Assembly (NCBI GenBank): GCA_041175665.1
Contig: JBEDEM010000035.1
Location: 1 to 34,269 of the forward strand
Direction: 5' to 3'
DNA length: 34,269 bases
Source of the DNA: UBA3064 sp016868095
GTDB taxonomy: Bacteria > Pseudomonadota > Gammaproteobacteria > Burkholderiales > Burkholderiaceae_E
The notes under the pieces: generated by a model
Database searches by the model: none
What the model saw: the letters and a program-made list of their open reading frames with translations, nothing else
Told to the model about the DNA's origin: nothing
Translations under genes and position numbers: made by a program
Shown here: positions 8,090 through 15,803 of the stretch, piece by piece
Layout of the letters: every line of letters starts with the position of its first letter
Position numbering within the stretch: the first letter of the stretch is position 1

Positions 8090-8723
8090 AGTCTGCATCG
8101 GCAAGAAATTGACTGAGGCGTATGAGTGGGAGGCCAATTAATGCCGTGGGATCTTCAGATTGAATCGATTCCATCAACACGATGCCAAGGCCCTCACATT
8201 TTGCCGAACCCGCGCAATCGTAGGCCGGCTCCCTATCAAAGTAGCGCTCGATGAGGGTGTCGCTTAGCTCGCGAAATTTAACAGTGGTTCCAACAACCGC
8301 TGTACGCTCAAAAGCCGCAAGCTGACGATCGCCGCGCTCAGCTGCGACGCCTCGAACCAGGGCTAAAGCGGTAAAAAAATGGAGCGTCCTGCCGCTGGCC
8401 CGGCGCAGTTGCTCGATGGCAGCTTCACGGTGACCCGGCTTACCTATCGCCTCAAAGCCGTCAAGGGTGGCCGCCTGGTCCGAACCGATCACAAGCGCTC
8501 CGGGGTGCAGGCTTGCTACTGCCTTTGCTTTCTCAAGGGCAAGACGAAGAGCCATCGCTTCAACGGCTTCGCCAGGCTTTTGGACCTCGATGACATCAGG
8601 CGAGATTTGCTTGAAATGACTCGTTAATCGTTCGAGCAAACCCCTGCGGTAGACCGAGGTTGAGGCGAGGATGAGTTGAGGGCTTTGCTTAGGTAAATTT
8701 TCCACGAATGACCTTGTCGACAC
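8049..8723 (-). CDS. yceF: Maf-family nucleotide pyrophosphatase, YceF type
   Basis: Maf-like proteins hydrolyse non-canonical nucleoside triphosphates; the YceF branch prefers 7-methyl-GTP. The N-terminal signature ASTSVYRRGLL (20-30) and GSDQ (80-83) are the substrate-binding and catalytic segments, and 'YDCAGSAKCEGLG' is characteristic of the YceF branch. The product is 224 residues, about 25 longer than the E. coli protein owing to both ends. The start is GTG 8723, supported by AGGAAG six bases upstream. It is divergent from yceD, the same pairing as in E. coli. Confidence 0.92.
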   Translation of the reverse strand: MSTRSFVENLPKQSPQLILASTSVYRRGLLERLTSHFKQISPDVIEVQKPGEAVEAMALRLALEKAKAVASLHPGALVIGSDQAATLDGFEAIGKPGHREAAIEQLRRASGRTLHFFTALALVRGVAAERGDRQLAAFERTAVVGTTVKFRELSDTLIERYFDREPAYDCAGSAKCEGLGIVLMESIQSEDPTALIGLPLIRLSQFLADADYDIFSADSASDCA

Positions 8724-8833
8724 GACACTTCCTATGCTTTGTTATAGCGAGCCACACTCTCTCTGAGGTAAGCCGCGATTACGCTGAGCAACGTATCATA
8801 GAGCGATAAACCTTCAAGAAGCTGCCTGAGCCC

Positions 8834-9397
8834 ATGAGCCTTCAAGAATCAGATTGGACACCGCGATCGCTGCCTTTGCTTGCATGGATTGAACATGGGG
8901 GTGTCTTTGATACAAAGCTCGATGCCGAGCACTTGGTTGACACCATGCCCCGACTTTATTCGTTATCACTTCATCCCCCGCGGGAAGCGCTGCGCTGGCG
9001 CGCTAGTGGGCTAAGCGATCTTGATGTCGCCGAACGCCGACACTGGCTCAGGCTTGAAGCTAGTGCTCAACTCATCCTCACCTGTCAACGCTGCATGCAC
9101 CCTTTGAGCCTTGATTTAAAGGTGAAGCGACGGTTTTTAGTCGCCCCAAATGAAGCCCTTGCCAACAAGCTTGAAGACAGCGCCCAAGATGACTATGACG
9201 TCATTGCCCACGACAAACAGTTTGATCTGCTGGCATTGATCGAAGACGAATTGCTGCTTGCCTTACCGATTGTTCCAAAACACTTGCAGTGCGAACCGCC
9301 CGTTCTGGCGCAAGCCGAACCAAGTCAAGAATCCACGCGTCAACGACCGTTTGCTGTTCTTTCCACGCTTAAACGAAGCAAGGAAAGTGGGGAGTGA
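8834..9397 (+). CDS. yceD: YceD/DUF177 family protein, 23S rRNA accumulation factor
   Basis: YceD proteins are small acidic proteins encoded next to ribosomal protein L32; bacterial and plant homologues are linked to 23S rRNA accumulation. The 187-residue product has the family CxxC segment 'LTCQRCMHPL' (C84, C87), a central D/E-rich region (DSAQDDYD) and 'LIEDELLLALPIVPKH', which is the conserved DUF177 core. The stop TGA at 9395-9397 is part of a candidate rpmF promoter. The 110-bp gap to yceF must hold divergent promoters, but no clear -35/-10 pair stands out. Confidence 0.9.
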   Translation: MSLQESDWTPRSLPLLAWIEHGGVFDTKLDAEHLVDTMPRLYSLSLHPPREALRWRASGLSDLDVAERRHWLRLEASAQLILTCQRCMHPLSLDLKVKRRFLVAPNEALANKLEDSAQDDYDVIAHDKQFDLLALIEDELLLALPIVPKHLQCEPPVLAQAEPSQESTRQRPFAVLSTLKRSKESGE

Positions 9398-9403
9398 TAT
9401 AAT
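9395..9403 (+). promoter_or_regulatory. Extended -10 promoter for rpmF-plsX-fab
   Basis: TGATATAAT is a consensus extended -10 element (TGN followed by perfect TATAAT). No good -35 lies 16-18 bp upstream, as expected for extended -10 promoters. It overlaps the yceD stop and would start transcription near 9410, about 25 bp before rpmF. This would let L32 and lipid genes be expressed independently of yceD. Confidence 0.6.
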
Positions 9404-9434
9404 CTCGGATTAGTTTTTTTCATGGAGCCGCATC

Positions 9435-9620
9435 ATGGCCGTCCAGCAAAACAAAAAATCTCCTTCAAAGCGTGGCATGCACCGTGCCCACGACTTTCTG
9501 AGTGCCCCACCGATCGCGGTTGAATCAAGCACGGGCGAAATCCATTTGCGTCACCATGTCAGCCCCAACGGCTTTTATCGTGGCCGGAAAGTTGTGAAGT
9601 CAAAGTCGGACGAGTCCTAA
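9435..9620 (+). CDS. rpmF: 50S ribosomal protein L32
   Basis: A 61-residue basic protein with the typical L32 opening MAVQQNKKSPSKRGMHRAHD and the conserved segment 'GEIHLRHHVSPNGFYRGRKV'. GGAG lies seven bases before the ATG. It sits between yceD and plsX, as in E. coli and most proteobacteria. Confidence 0.98.
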   Translation: MAVQQNKKSPSKRGMHRAHDFLSAPPIAVESSTGEIHLRHHVSPNGFYRGRKVVKSKSDES

Positions 9621-9666
9621 GCACTACAGGGCGGCACAACGGAGTCCATTGTTGATCCGTGGGTCG

Positions 9667-10698
9667 ATGGACGGTCCGCAAATCACAATTGCAGTTGACG
9701 CGATGGGAGGCGACCACGGCCTCCCGGTAACCATTCCCGCCACGATACAATTTCTATCACAAGCGAGCAGTGTAAGCTGCCTGCTCGTAGGCGATGAGTC
9801 AGCGATTGGACGCGCGCTCGAAAGCCAAAAACCAGCCACTGCAATTCGTAGTCGGATCGAGCTTGTCCATGCCTCGGAAGTAGTAGGCATGGATGAAGCC
9901 ATTGCGGTTGCGCTTCGCGGCAAGAAAGATTCGTCGATGCGACGGTCGATCGAATGCGTCCGAGATGCTCGCGCTCAGGCTTGCGTGAGCGCAGGCAATA
10001 CTGGTGCGCTCATGGCCTTATCACGCATGGTCCTAAAGACCATGGAAGGCATCGACCGCCCAGCCATCGCAGCGCAAATGCCCAATGTTCGCGGTGGAGC
10101 AACCATGATGCTCGATTTAGGCGCAAACGTCGATTGCACTGCCGAGCATTTGCTTCAGTTTGCGATCATGGGTGCAGCCCTATCGTCTGCACTTGATCAA
10201 TCTCGGCGCCCATCAATCGGTTTGCTGAACATCGGCGAGGAAGTCATCAAGGGCAATGACGTGGTCAAGCAGGCCGGCGAACTCTTGCGAAGCAGCGGTC
10301 TAAACTTCATCGGCAATGTCGAAGGCAAGGATATTTTCTCGGGCACGGTTGACGTTGTCGTCTGCGATGGATTTGTTGGCAACGTTGCCCTAAAGACCTC
10401 TGAAGGCCTCGCGAGCATGCTCGCCCAAACTCTGCGCGAAGAGTACGGCAGAGGTCTTGTTTCAAGGCTTGCTGCTCTGGTATCGCTGCCGGTGATACAG
10501 CGGATTCGTCGTCGGATGGATCACAGACGTTATAACGGTGCCTCGCTTGTCGGGCTTCGGGGCATTGTTTTCAAGAGCCACGGATCGGCTGATGAATTGG
10601 CATTTCAAACTGCGCTAGCAAGGGCTGCGCATGCGGTTGAGCGCAACCTCATTCATCAAATTGCGCAAGCCTTACCTGAGGTGAGGTCTCTCCAATGA
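9667..10698 (+). CDS. plsX: Phosphate acyltransferase PlsX
   Basis: PlsX makes acyl-phosphate from acyl-ACP at the start of phospholipid synthesis. The signature 'ITIAVDAMGGDHG' opens the protein; 'SAGNTGALMALS' and 'VDVVVCDGFVGNVALK' follow in the usual places. ATG 9667 gives 343 residues, the family length. In-frame TTG codons at 9649 and 9652 are alternatives, and the second lies seven bases after GGAG, so the real start may be six or five codons earlier. The fab genes follow directly. Confidence 0.95.
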   Translation: MDGPQITIAVDAMGGDHGLPVTIPATIQFLSQASSVSCLLVGDESAIGRALESQKPATAIRSRIELVHASEVVGMDEAIAVALRGKKDSSMRRSIECVRDARAQACVSAGNTGALMALSRMVLKTMEGIDRPAIAAQMPNVRGGATMMLDLGANVDCTAEHLLQFAIMGAALSSALDQSRRPSIGLLNIGEEVIKGNDVVKQAGELLRSSGLNFIGNVEGKDIFSGTVDVVVCDGFVGNVALKTSEGLASMLAQTLREEYGRGLVSRLAALVSLPVIQRIRRRMDHRRYNGASLVGLRGIVFKSHGSADELAFQTALARAAHAVERNLIHQIAQALPEVRSLQ

Positions 10699-10711
10699 TC
10701 TTGTCCAAGCT

Positions 10712-11686
10712 ATGATTTTCAGCAAACTCTTAGGAACTGGGTCCGCGCTGCCGCCGCGTTGTGTGAGCAATCAAGCCTTGGTTGAAGAACTCGCCGCACG
10801 TGGGATTGAAAGTTCTAGTGATTGGATCGAAGCTCGTACCGGCATCAAGCAGCGCTATCTTGCAGATCCGAGTATGAGCAGCAGTCAGCTTGGCTTGCAA
10901 GCCGCCAAACGCGCCTTGGAAATGGCCGCGTTGAAGGCCGAGGACATCGACTTAATCATCGTGGCAACCTCAACCCCTGATGTTATTTTTCCAAGTACTG
11001 CCTGCCTGATTCAGCAGGCGCTCGGATGTAAGGGTGCTGCGGCTTTTGATGTGCAGGCCGTATGCGCGGGTTTCGTTTATGGCGTTTCGACTGCCGATGC
11101 CATGATTCGCACCGGGATGGCGCAACGAGCACTGGTTATTGGTGCTGAAGTTTTTTCACGTATCCTCGATTGGAACGATCGCGGCACCTGTGTGCTCTTT
11201 GGTGATGGCGCAGGTGCAGTTGTCCTTGCTGCTTCCGATTCACCCGGTATTCACGCTTGTGCCCTGCACGCCGACGGCAGTCTCGTACCTATTTTACAAA
11301 CAGCAGGTCAGGTCTGCGGCGGAGTAGTTTGCGGTCACCCCTTTCTCACCATGGATGGCCAGGCCGTATTCAAGACTGCAGTCAACGTGCTTGACCAGGT
11401 CGCCCGCGAGGTTTGCGATAAGGCAAACATGAGTCTTGATGAAGTCGATTGGCTAATTCCGCACCAAGCAAACATTCGCATTCTCCAAGCGACCGCAAAG
11501 CGTTTGGGTCTGCCGAGCGAAAAGATCATCGTCACGGTTGATCAGCACGCCAACACATCGGCTGCTTCGATACCGCTAGCCCTTGATAGCGCTATAAGGT
11601 TCGGGCAGATCAAACAGGGTCAAAAAATCCTGCTTGAAGGGGTGGGGGGCGGCATGGCCTGGGGCGCATGCCTACTCAGTTATTGA
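10712..11686 (+). CDS. fabH: 3-oxoacyl-ACP synthase III (FabH)
   Basis: FabH starts fatty acid synthesis by condensing acetyl-CoA with malonyl-ACP. The Cys-His-Asn triad is in place: C118 in QAVCAGF, H251 in PHQANIRI and N281 in ANTSAAS. The protein has 324 residues. The C-terminal glycine loop reads GGGMAWGA where many homologues have GGGFTWGA; the change is outside the triad. The ATG at 10712 is 13 bp after plsX with a weak ribosome site; an ATG overlapping the plsX stop is out of frame and closes after six codons. Confidence 0.96.
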   Translation: MIFSKLLGTGSALPPRCVSNQALVEELAARGIESSSDWIEARTGIKQRYLADPSMSSSQLGLQAAKRALEMAALKAEDIDLIIVATSTPDVIFPSTACLIQQALGCKGAAAFDVQAVCAGFVYGVSTADAMIRTGMAQRALVIGAEVFSRILDWNDRGTCVLFGDGAGAVVLAASDSPGIHACALHADGSLVPILQTAGQVCGGVVCGHPFLTMDGQAVFKTAVNVLDQVAREVCDKANMSLDEVDWLIPHQANIRILQATAKRLGLPSEKIIVTVDQHANTSAASIPLALDSAIRFGQIKQGQKILLEGVGGGMAWGACLLSY

Positions 11687-11727
11687 ATGAGCTTGAAGCG
11701 ATCGATTTAGGAGGCGAGAAATAGGCT

Positions 11728-12678
11728 ATGAACATCGCATTTGTTTTCCCGGGCCAGGGGTCGCAATCGGTTGGTATGCTCGATGTGTGGGCGGAGCATC
11801 CAGAGATTGAAAGCCTTATTCGGGACGCCGATGAGGCGCTAGGCGATGAGCTTAGCGCTCTGATTCACGCTGGCCCGGCAGAGAGCCTTGCGAGCACGGT
11901 GAATACTCAACCCGCCATGCTTTTAGCGGGGCTTTGTGCCTGGAAAGCGTGGCAGCGTGCCTCAGGGCCCAAAGCGCAAATCATGGCAGGTCACAGTCTT
12001 GGTGAATATGCTGCTCTGGTGGCAGCAGGCGTGCTTAAGTTGGGCGATGCGCTAAGGCTGGTGAGACTGCGCGCGCAGGCAATGCAAGAGGCCGTACCCA
12101 TGGGCACGGGATCCATGGCGGCAATTCTTGGACTCGAAGACCAGGCTGTGATCGATGCTTGTGCTGAAGTGAGTGCTGCGCAAGGCTTAGTGGTCGAAGC
12201 GGTCAACTTTAATGCACCCTCGCAAGTGGTAATTGCGGGTCACAGACAAGCGGTTGAGAAAGCATGTGAAGCACTCAAGGCAAAAGGCGCAAAGCGTGCC
12301 CTCGTGCTTCCGGTTTCGGCACCCTTTCACTCGAGCCTCTTAAGGCCTGCCGGAGAAAGGCTTTCCCAGGCCTTAGCGGGCTATGTTTTCGAGCCCCCTC
12401 AGATACCGGTCATCCATAATGTCGATGTGAGCGAACATCGAGATACCGAGGCCATCAAACATGCACTCGTTGCTCAGGCCTACCATCCCGTTCGTTGGGT
12501 CGAAACGATTGAATTGATGCGGCAACGAGGTGTCGACACCGTGATCGAAATGGGACCCGGAAAAGTTCTGGCAGGACTTGTGTCGCGAATCGACAAACAC
12601 ATGCGGGTTATGAGTGTTTATGACCCTTCAACGCTTGAGCAAGCGCTTGCGACGATGGGTCAGGCGCGTGCATCATGA
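11728..12678 (+). CDS. fabD: Malonyl-CoA:ACP transacylase (FabD)
   Basis: FabD loads malonyl groups onto ACP. The 316-residue protein shows the oxyanion loop FPGQGSQ (7-13), nucleophile S90 in GHSLGEY, the carboxylate-binding arginine in RLRAQAMQ (R115) and H201 in APFHSS. All active-site residues are present. A strong AGGAGG at about 11709 is too far (13 bases) for ideal spacing to the ATG; no better in-frame start exists. It overlaps fabG by ATGA. Confidence 0.97.
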   Translation: MNIAFVFPGQGSQSVGMLDVWAEHPEIESLIRDADEALGDELSALIHAGPAESLASTVNTQPAMLLAGLCAWKAWQRASGPKAQIMAGHSLGEYAALVAAGVLKLGDALRLVRLRAQAMQEAVPMGTGSMAAILGLEDQAVIDACAEVSAAQGLVVEAVNFNAPSQVVIAGHRQAVEKACEALKAKGAKRALVLPVSAPFHSSLLRPAGERLSQALAGYVFEPPQIPVIHNVDVSEHRDTEAIKHALVAQAYHPVRWVETIELMRQRGVDTVIEMGPGKVLAGLVSRIDKHMRVMSVYDPSTLEQALATMGQARAS

Positions 12679-13583
12679 CGACCTCTATGCAAGATGACAC
12701 CAACCCGGCTCCATCTCTCAGCGATAAGAGGCCGCTTCTGCCAACGCTCGACCCTTCGCTTTGGGGCAAACGAGCCCTGGTTACCGGTGCTTCGCGGGGC
12801 ATTGGCCAAGCCATTGCGGTAGCACTCGCCCAGGCTGGGGTTTGTGTCTTCGGTACCGCAACCTCGGAGGCGGGCGCCCATCAAATTACCAAGACTTTGC
12901 GCGAAGCTATCGATCAAGCGAGGGTTGCCTTCGAACCCCTCGCACACGTGAGCAATCGCAGCGCCTTTGCCGGGCTCTACGATGCCCTTGAACAATCGAA
13001 CGCCCAAAGCCTTGGCCTTGTCCTGGATGTCTCCGATAGCCAAGCAAGCGAAGACTTACTCGAGAAGCTTCATTCAGAAGGCGGCATCCACATCCTTGTG
13101 AACAACGCTGGCATCACCCGCGACAATCTAGCCATGCGCATGAAAGCCGACGAGTGGCAACAAGTCATCGATACCAACTTGAGCGCTTGTTTTCGTTTAT
13201 GCCAGTCGGTTATGCGTTTTATGATGAAGCGGCGCTGGGGGCGAATCATCAACATTACCTCGGTCGTTGGCGAGACTGGTAATCCTGGTCAGGCAAACTA
13301 CGCTGCGGCAAAGGCTGGACTTGCGGGCATGTCGCGTGCATTGGCGCGCGAATTAGGAAGCAGACAAATTACGGTTAATTGCGTTGCCCCAGGTTTTATC
13401 GAAACCGATATGACACTTGCGCTTTCCGAGCAGCAGCGATCACAACTTCAACAGCAAATTCCCTTGCAAAGACTAGGCTCAACGACAGATATCGCAGCTG
13501 CGGTGCTTTTTTTGGCAGGGCAAAGTGGTGCCTACGTGACCGGCGAGAGCTTGCAGGTTAACGGTGGCATGTTCATGGATTAA
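12675..13583 (+). CDS. fabG: 3-oxoacyl-ACP reductase FabG, enlarged
   Basis: FabG reduces 3-oxoacyl-ACP with NADPH. The short-chain dehydrogenase core is complete: GASRGIG (38-44), NNAG (143-146), S196, Y209 and K213, and the C-terminal 'TGESLQVNGGMFMD'. The protein has 302 residues, against about 245-250 for the family. The extra length is an N-terminal extension of about 29 residues rich in Pro/Asp/Ser and an insertion of about 35 residues (roughly 76-111) between the second strand and the 'LVLDVSD' strand that normally follows closely. The ATGA overlap with fabD supports the long N-terminus, but later in-frame starts are scarce. Position between fabD and acpP makes this the housekeeping FabG. 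Confidence 0.93.
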   Translation: MTTSMQDDTNPAPSLSDKRPLLPTLDPSLWGKRALVTGASRGIGQAIAVALAQAGVCVFGTATSEAGAHQITKTLREAIDQARVAFEPLAHVSNRSAFAGLYDALEQSNAQSLGLVLDVSDSQASEDLLEKLHSEGGIHILVNNAGITRDNLAMRMKADEWQQVIDTNLSACFRLCQSVMRFMMKRRWGRIINITSVVGETGNPGQANYAAAKAGLAGMSRALARELGSRQITVNCVAPGFIETDMTLALSEQQRSQLQQQIPLQRLGSTTDIAAAVLFLAGQSGAYVTGESLQVNGGMFMD

Positions 13584-13701
13584 CCGCCATCAAACCGCAC
13601 TGCTACAATAGAACGGTTTAGGGAGCGGGTTTTGCCTTGCGGAGCAAGTCGTTCCGCACGGTTTGTTTAAAGACCCACGGGTGATTTTTTAGGAGATTTG
13701 G
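13584..13701 (+). promoter_or_regulatory. acpP upstream region: extended -10 inside an inverted repeat, leader hairpin
   Basis: TGCTACAAT (13601-13609) resembles an extended -10 element. It is framed by AAACCG (13592-13597) and CGGTTT (13614-13619), an inverted repeat that could be an operator. Downstream, TGCGGA (13638-13643) pairs with TCCGCA (13653-13658) to form a leader hairpin. A ribosome site (AGGAG) precedes acpP. Separate strong transcription of acpP is common because ACP is very abundant; the operator idea is inference. Confidence 0.45.
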
Positions 13702-13941
13702 ATGGACAATATCGAGCAACGCGTCAGGAAAATCGTCGCAGAGCAGCTTGGCGTGAATGAGGCCGATATCAAAAACGAATCATCGTTTGTCGATGACTTG
13801 GGCGCTGATTCTCTCGACACCGTTGAGCTGGTCATGGCCCTGGAAGATGAATTCGGCACCGAAATTCCCGATGAGGAAGCCGAAAAAATCACGAGCGTGC
13901 AACAAGCAATCGACTACGTACGCTCGCACAGCAAAGCTTAA
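13702..13941 (+). CDS. acpP: Acyl carrier protein
   Basis: A 79-residue acidic protein with the phosphopantetheine site DSLDTVEL; S37 carries the prosthetic group, added by AcpS encoded further downstream in this window. The sequence is close to the family consensus throughout. The A of its stop codon is the A of the fabF ATG. Confidence 0.99.
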   Translation: MDNIEQRVRKIVAEQLGVNEADIKNESSFVDDLGADSLDTVELVMALEDEFGTEIPDEEAEKITSVQQAIDYVRSHSKA

Positions 13942-15176
13942 TGGCCAGGCGTCGCGTTGCAATTACCGGACTGGGAATTATCAGTCCGGTTGGGAACTCC
14001 GTCGACGTTGCCTGGGGTAATTTGCTTGCCGGCCGATCAGGCATTGGTCCCATTACCCGCTTTGATGCAAGTACCTTCCCGACGAGAATCGGCGGTGAGG
14101 TCAAGGATTTCGACGTATCGGCATGGATGCCGGCCAAAGAAGCCAGGCATTTTGATACCTTTATCCACTACGGCATTGCAGCATCGATACAGGCATGGCG
14201 TGACGCTGGTCTCACGCTCGACACTGTTGCTGCCGAAAGAGTGGGATGTCTTGTAAGTTCGGGCATCGGCGGTTTGCCGATGATCGAAGACACCCACCGT
14301 GAATACAGTGCGCGCGGTGTGCGACGCATTTCCCCATTTTTTGTCCCGGGCTCGATCATCAACATGATATCGGGCCAACTCGCCATCATGCTCGGTTTGA
14401 AAGGCCCCAATCTTTCGATCGTAACAGCATGCACAACCGGGCTACACAGTATCGGGATGGCGGCAAGAATGATCGGATACGGTGAGGCCGATGTCATGAT
14501 CGCTGGCGGTGCGGAGTCAACGATTTCGCCGCTTGGGCTTGGTGGGTTTTGTGCCGCTCGTGCGCTTTCGCAACGCAACGATGATCCTGCTGCCGCTTCT
14601 AGGCCCTGGGATCGCGATCGAGACGGTTTTGTGCTTGGCGAAGGTGCGGGCGTTATGGTGCTTGAGGATTTAGAGCACGCCAAAGCGCGTGGGGCAACGA
14701 TCTACGCAGAAATCGTGGGATTTGGCATGACAGCAGATGCCAATCACATCACGGCACCGAGCACTGACGGACCTACCCGTTGCATGCGGCTTGCACTGAC
14801 TGACGCAAAGCTTGCAAGCGATTCGATTCAGTACCTCAATGCTCACGGCACCTCAACACCACTTGGCGATAAAAACGAAAGCGATGCGATCAAACTTGCA
14901 CTTGGCGACGATGCAGCGCGACGGATTGCAATTAATTCGACGAAATCAATGACTGGTCATCTGCTCGGCGGTGCAGGGGGTATCGAAAGCATTTTTACCG
15001 CTTTGGCGTTGCATCATCAAATCTCCCCACCAACGATTAATATGGACCACCAAGACCCTGAATGCGATCTTGACTATGTCGCCAACACTGCTCGGCCCAT
15101 GAAAATCACCCACGCCATGAAAAACTCTTTCGGGTTTGGCGGAACCAACGGCACCCTTGTCTTGGCTCGTGTATGA
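13941..15176 (+). CDS. fabF: 3-oxoacyl-ACP synthase II (FabF)
   Basis: FabF elongates acyl-ACP and takes part in temperature control of lipid composition. The 411-residue protein has the Cys-His-His triad C164 (TACTTG), H302 (NAHGTST) and H340 (SMTGHLLG), with the supporting K335. The N-terminus MARRRVAITGLGIISPVG is canonical. It overlaps acpP by one base and the following ORF by ATGA, so all three are probably coupled. Confidence 0.98.
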   Translation: MARRRVAITGLGIISPVGNSVDVAWGNLLAGRSGIGPITRFDASTFPTRIGGEVKDFDVSAWMPAKEARHFDTFIHYGIAASIQAWRDAGLTLDTVAAERVGCLVSSGIGGLPMIEDTHREYSARGVRRISPFFVPGSIINMISGQLAIMLGLKGPNLSIVTACTTGLHSIGMAARMIGYGEADVMIAGGAESTISPLGLGGFCAARALSQRNDDPAAASRPWDRDRDGFVLGEGAGVMVLEDLEHAKARGATIYAEIVGFGMTADANHITAPSTDGPTRCMRLALTDAKLASDSIQYLNAHGTSTPLGDKNESDAIKLALGDDAARRIAINSTKSMTGHLLGGAGGIESIFTALALHHQISPPTINMDHQDPECDLDYVANTARPMKITHAMKNSFGFGGTNGTLVLARV

Positions 15177-15682
15177 GCCCCTGCGATCAGGATCAGGACA
15201 GCTGGAGCAGTATCCCGCTCAATCCCATAGGCTTTTTAAGCTACTTTGCTGGCCTGAGGCTGAGGGGTTTTAGCTTATCCGTGCGAGGGCGCAGTCGCGC
15301 CACTGCAAGCTCGATCAAGCCTGTTGGGCCCGGACGCTGCATCGAAGTGTATGGCACGTCCATCACGACGCGCGATAAGGCTTTTAAAACAAACACCGAT
15401 ACCGTAGACGAAGTCCTAAAGCTTGAGTCGTGGCACATGCTCGACTCAATGGTATCGGCAGAGTTTAGCTGCTCTCGTGGACAACGAGTGCGCCATCACT
15501 GGCTCAAACACAGAATGGCTTCACACGATTGGTACACACTTCGCCGCTGGCTCCTATGGTCTGGCAGACGCGTTGAAGCCATAGGACAACGTGCAAGCAC
15601 TGAAACCGACTCGATCCTAAGGAGTGGCAAATCTGCCGATTCAAGACCATCCGCTCAGGCAGGCTCTTCACAGAATCCCTAG
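15173..15682 (+). CDS. Unrecognised 169-residue protein at the fabF-protease junction
   Basis: I do not recognise this protein. The ATG overlaps the fabF stop (ATGA), which supports translation. The product is basic, rich in Arg and Ser, with one weakly hydrophobic stretch (about 18-33) and an aromatic/basic segment 'DWYTLRRWLLWSGRR' near residue 120-135; the last 30 residues look disordered. It has no signal peptide and no known motif. In Burkholderia and Bordetella the rpoE-rseA-rseB genes lie between fabF and the periplasmic protease; nothing here resembles them. It could be a poorly conserved junction protein or a decaying remnant. Confidence 0.55.
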   Translation: MSPCDQDQDSWSSIPLNPIGFLSYFAGLRLRGFSLSVRGRSRATASSIKPVGPGRCIEVYGTSITTRDKAFKTNTDTVDEVLKLESWHMLDSMVSAEFSCSRGQRVRHHWLKHRMASHDWYTLRRWLLWSGRRVEAIGQRASTETDSILRSGKSADSRPSAQAGSSQNP

Positions 15683-15803
15683 GGGCGAAAGGCCCATACT
15701 TGATTTCCCGAGGGCACATCGCAATATCCGGCCACTGAAGCAAGTGCATTTGCAGGCCTGGTTCACGAACAATCATCCCTCGATCACCTTACTGATATTA
15801 ACT

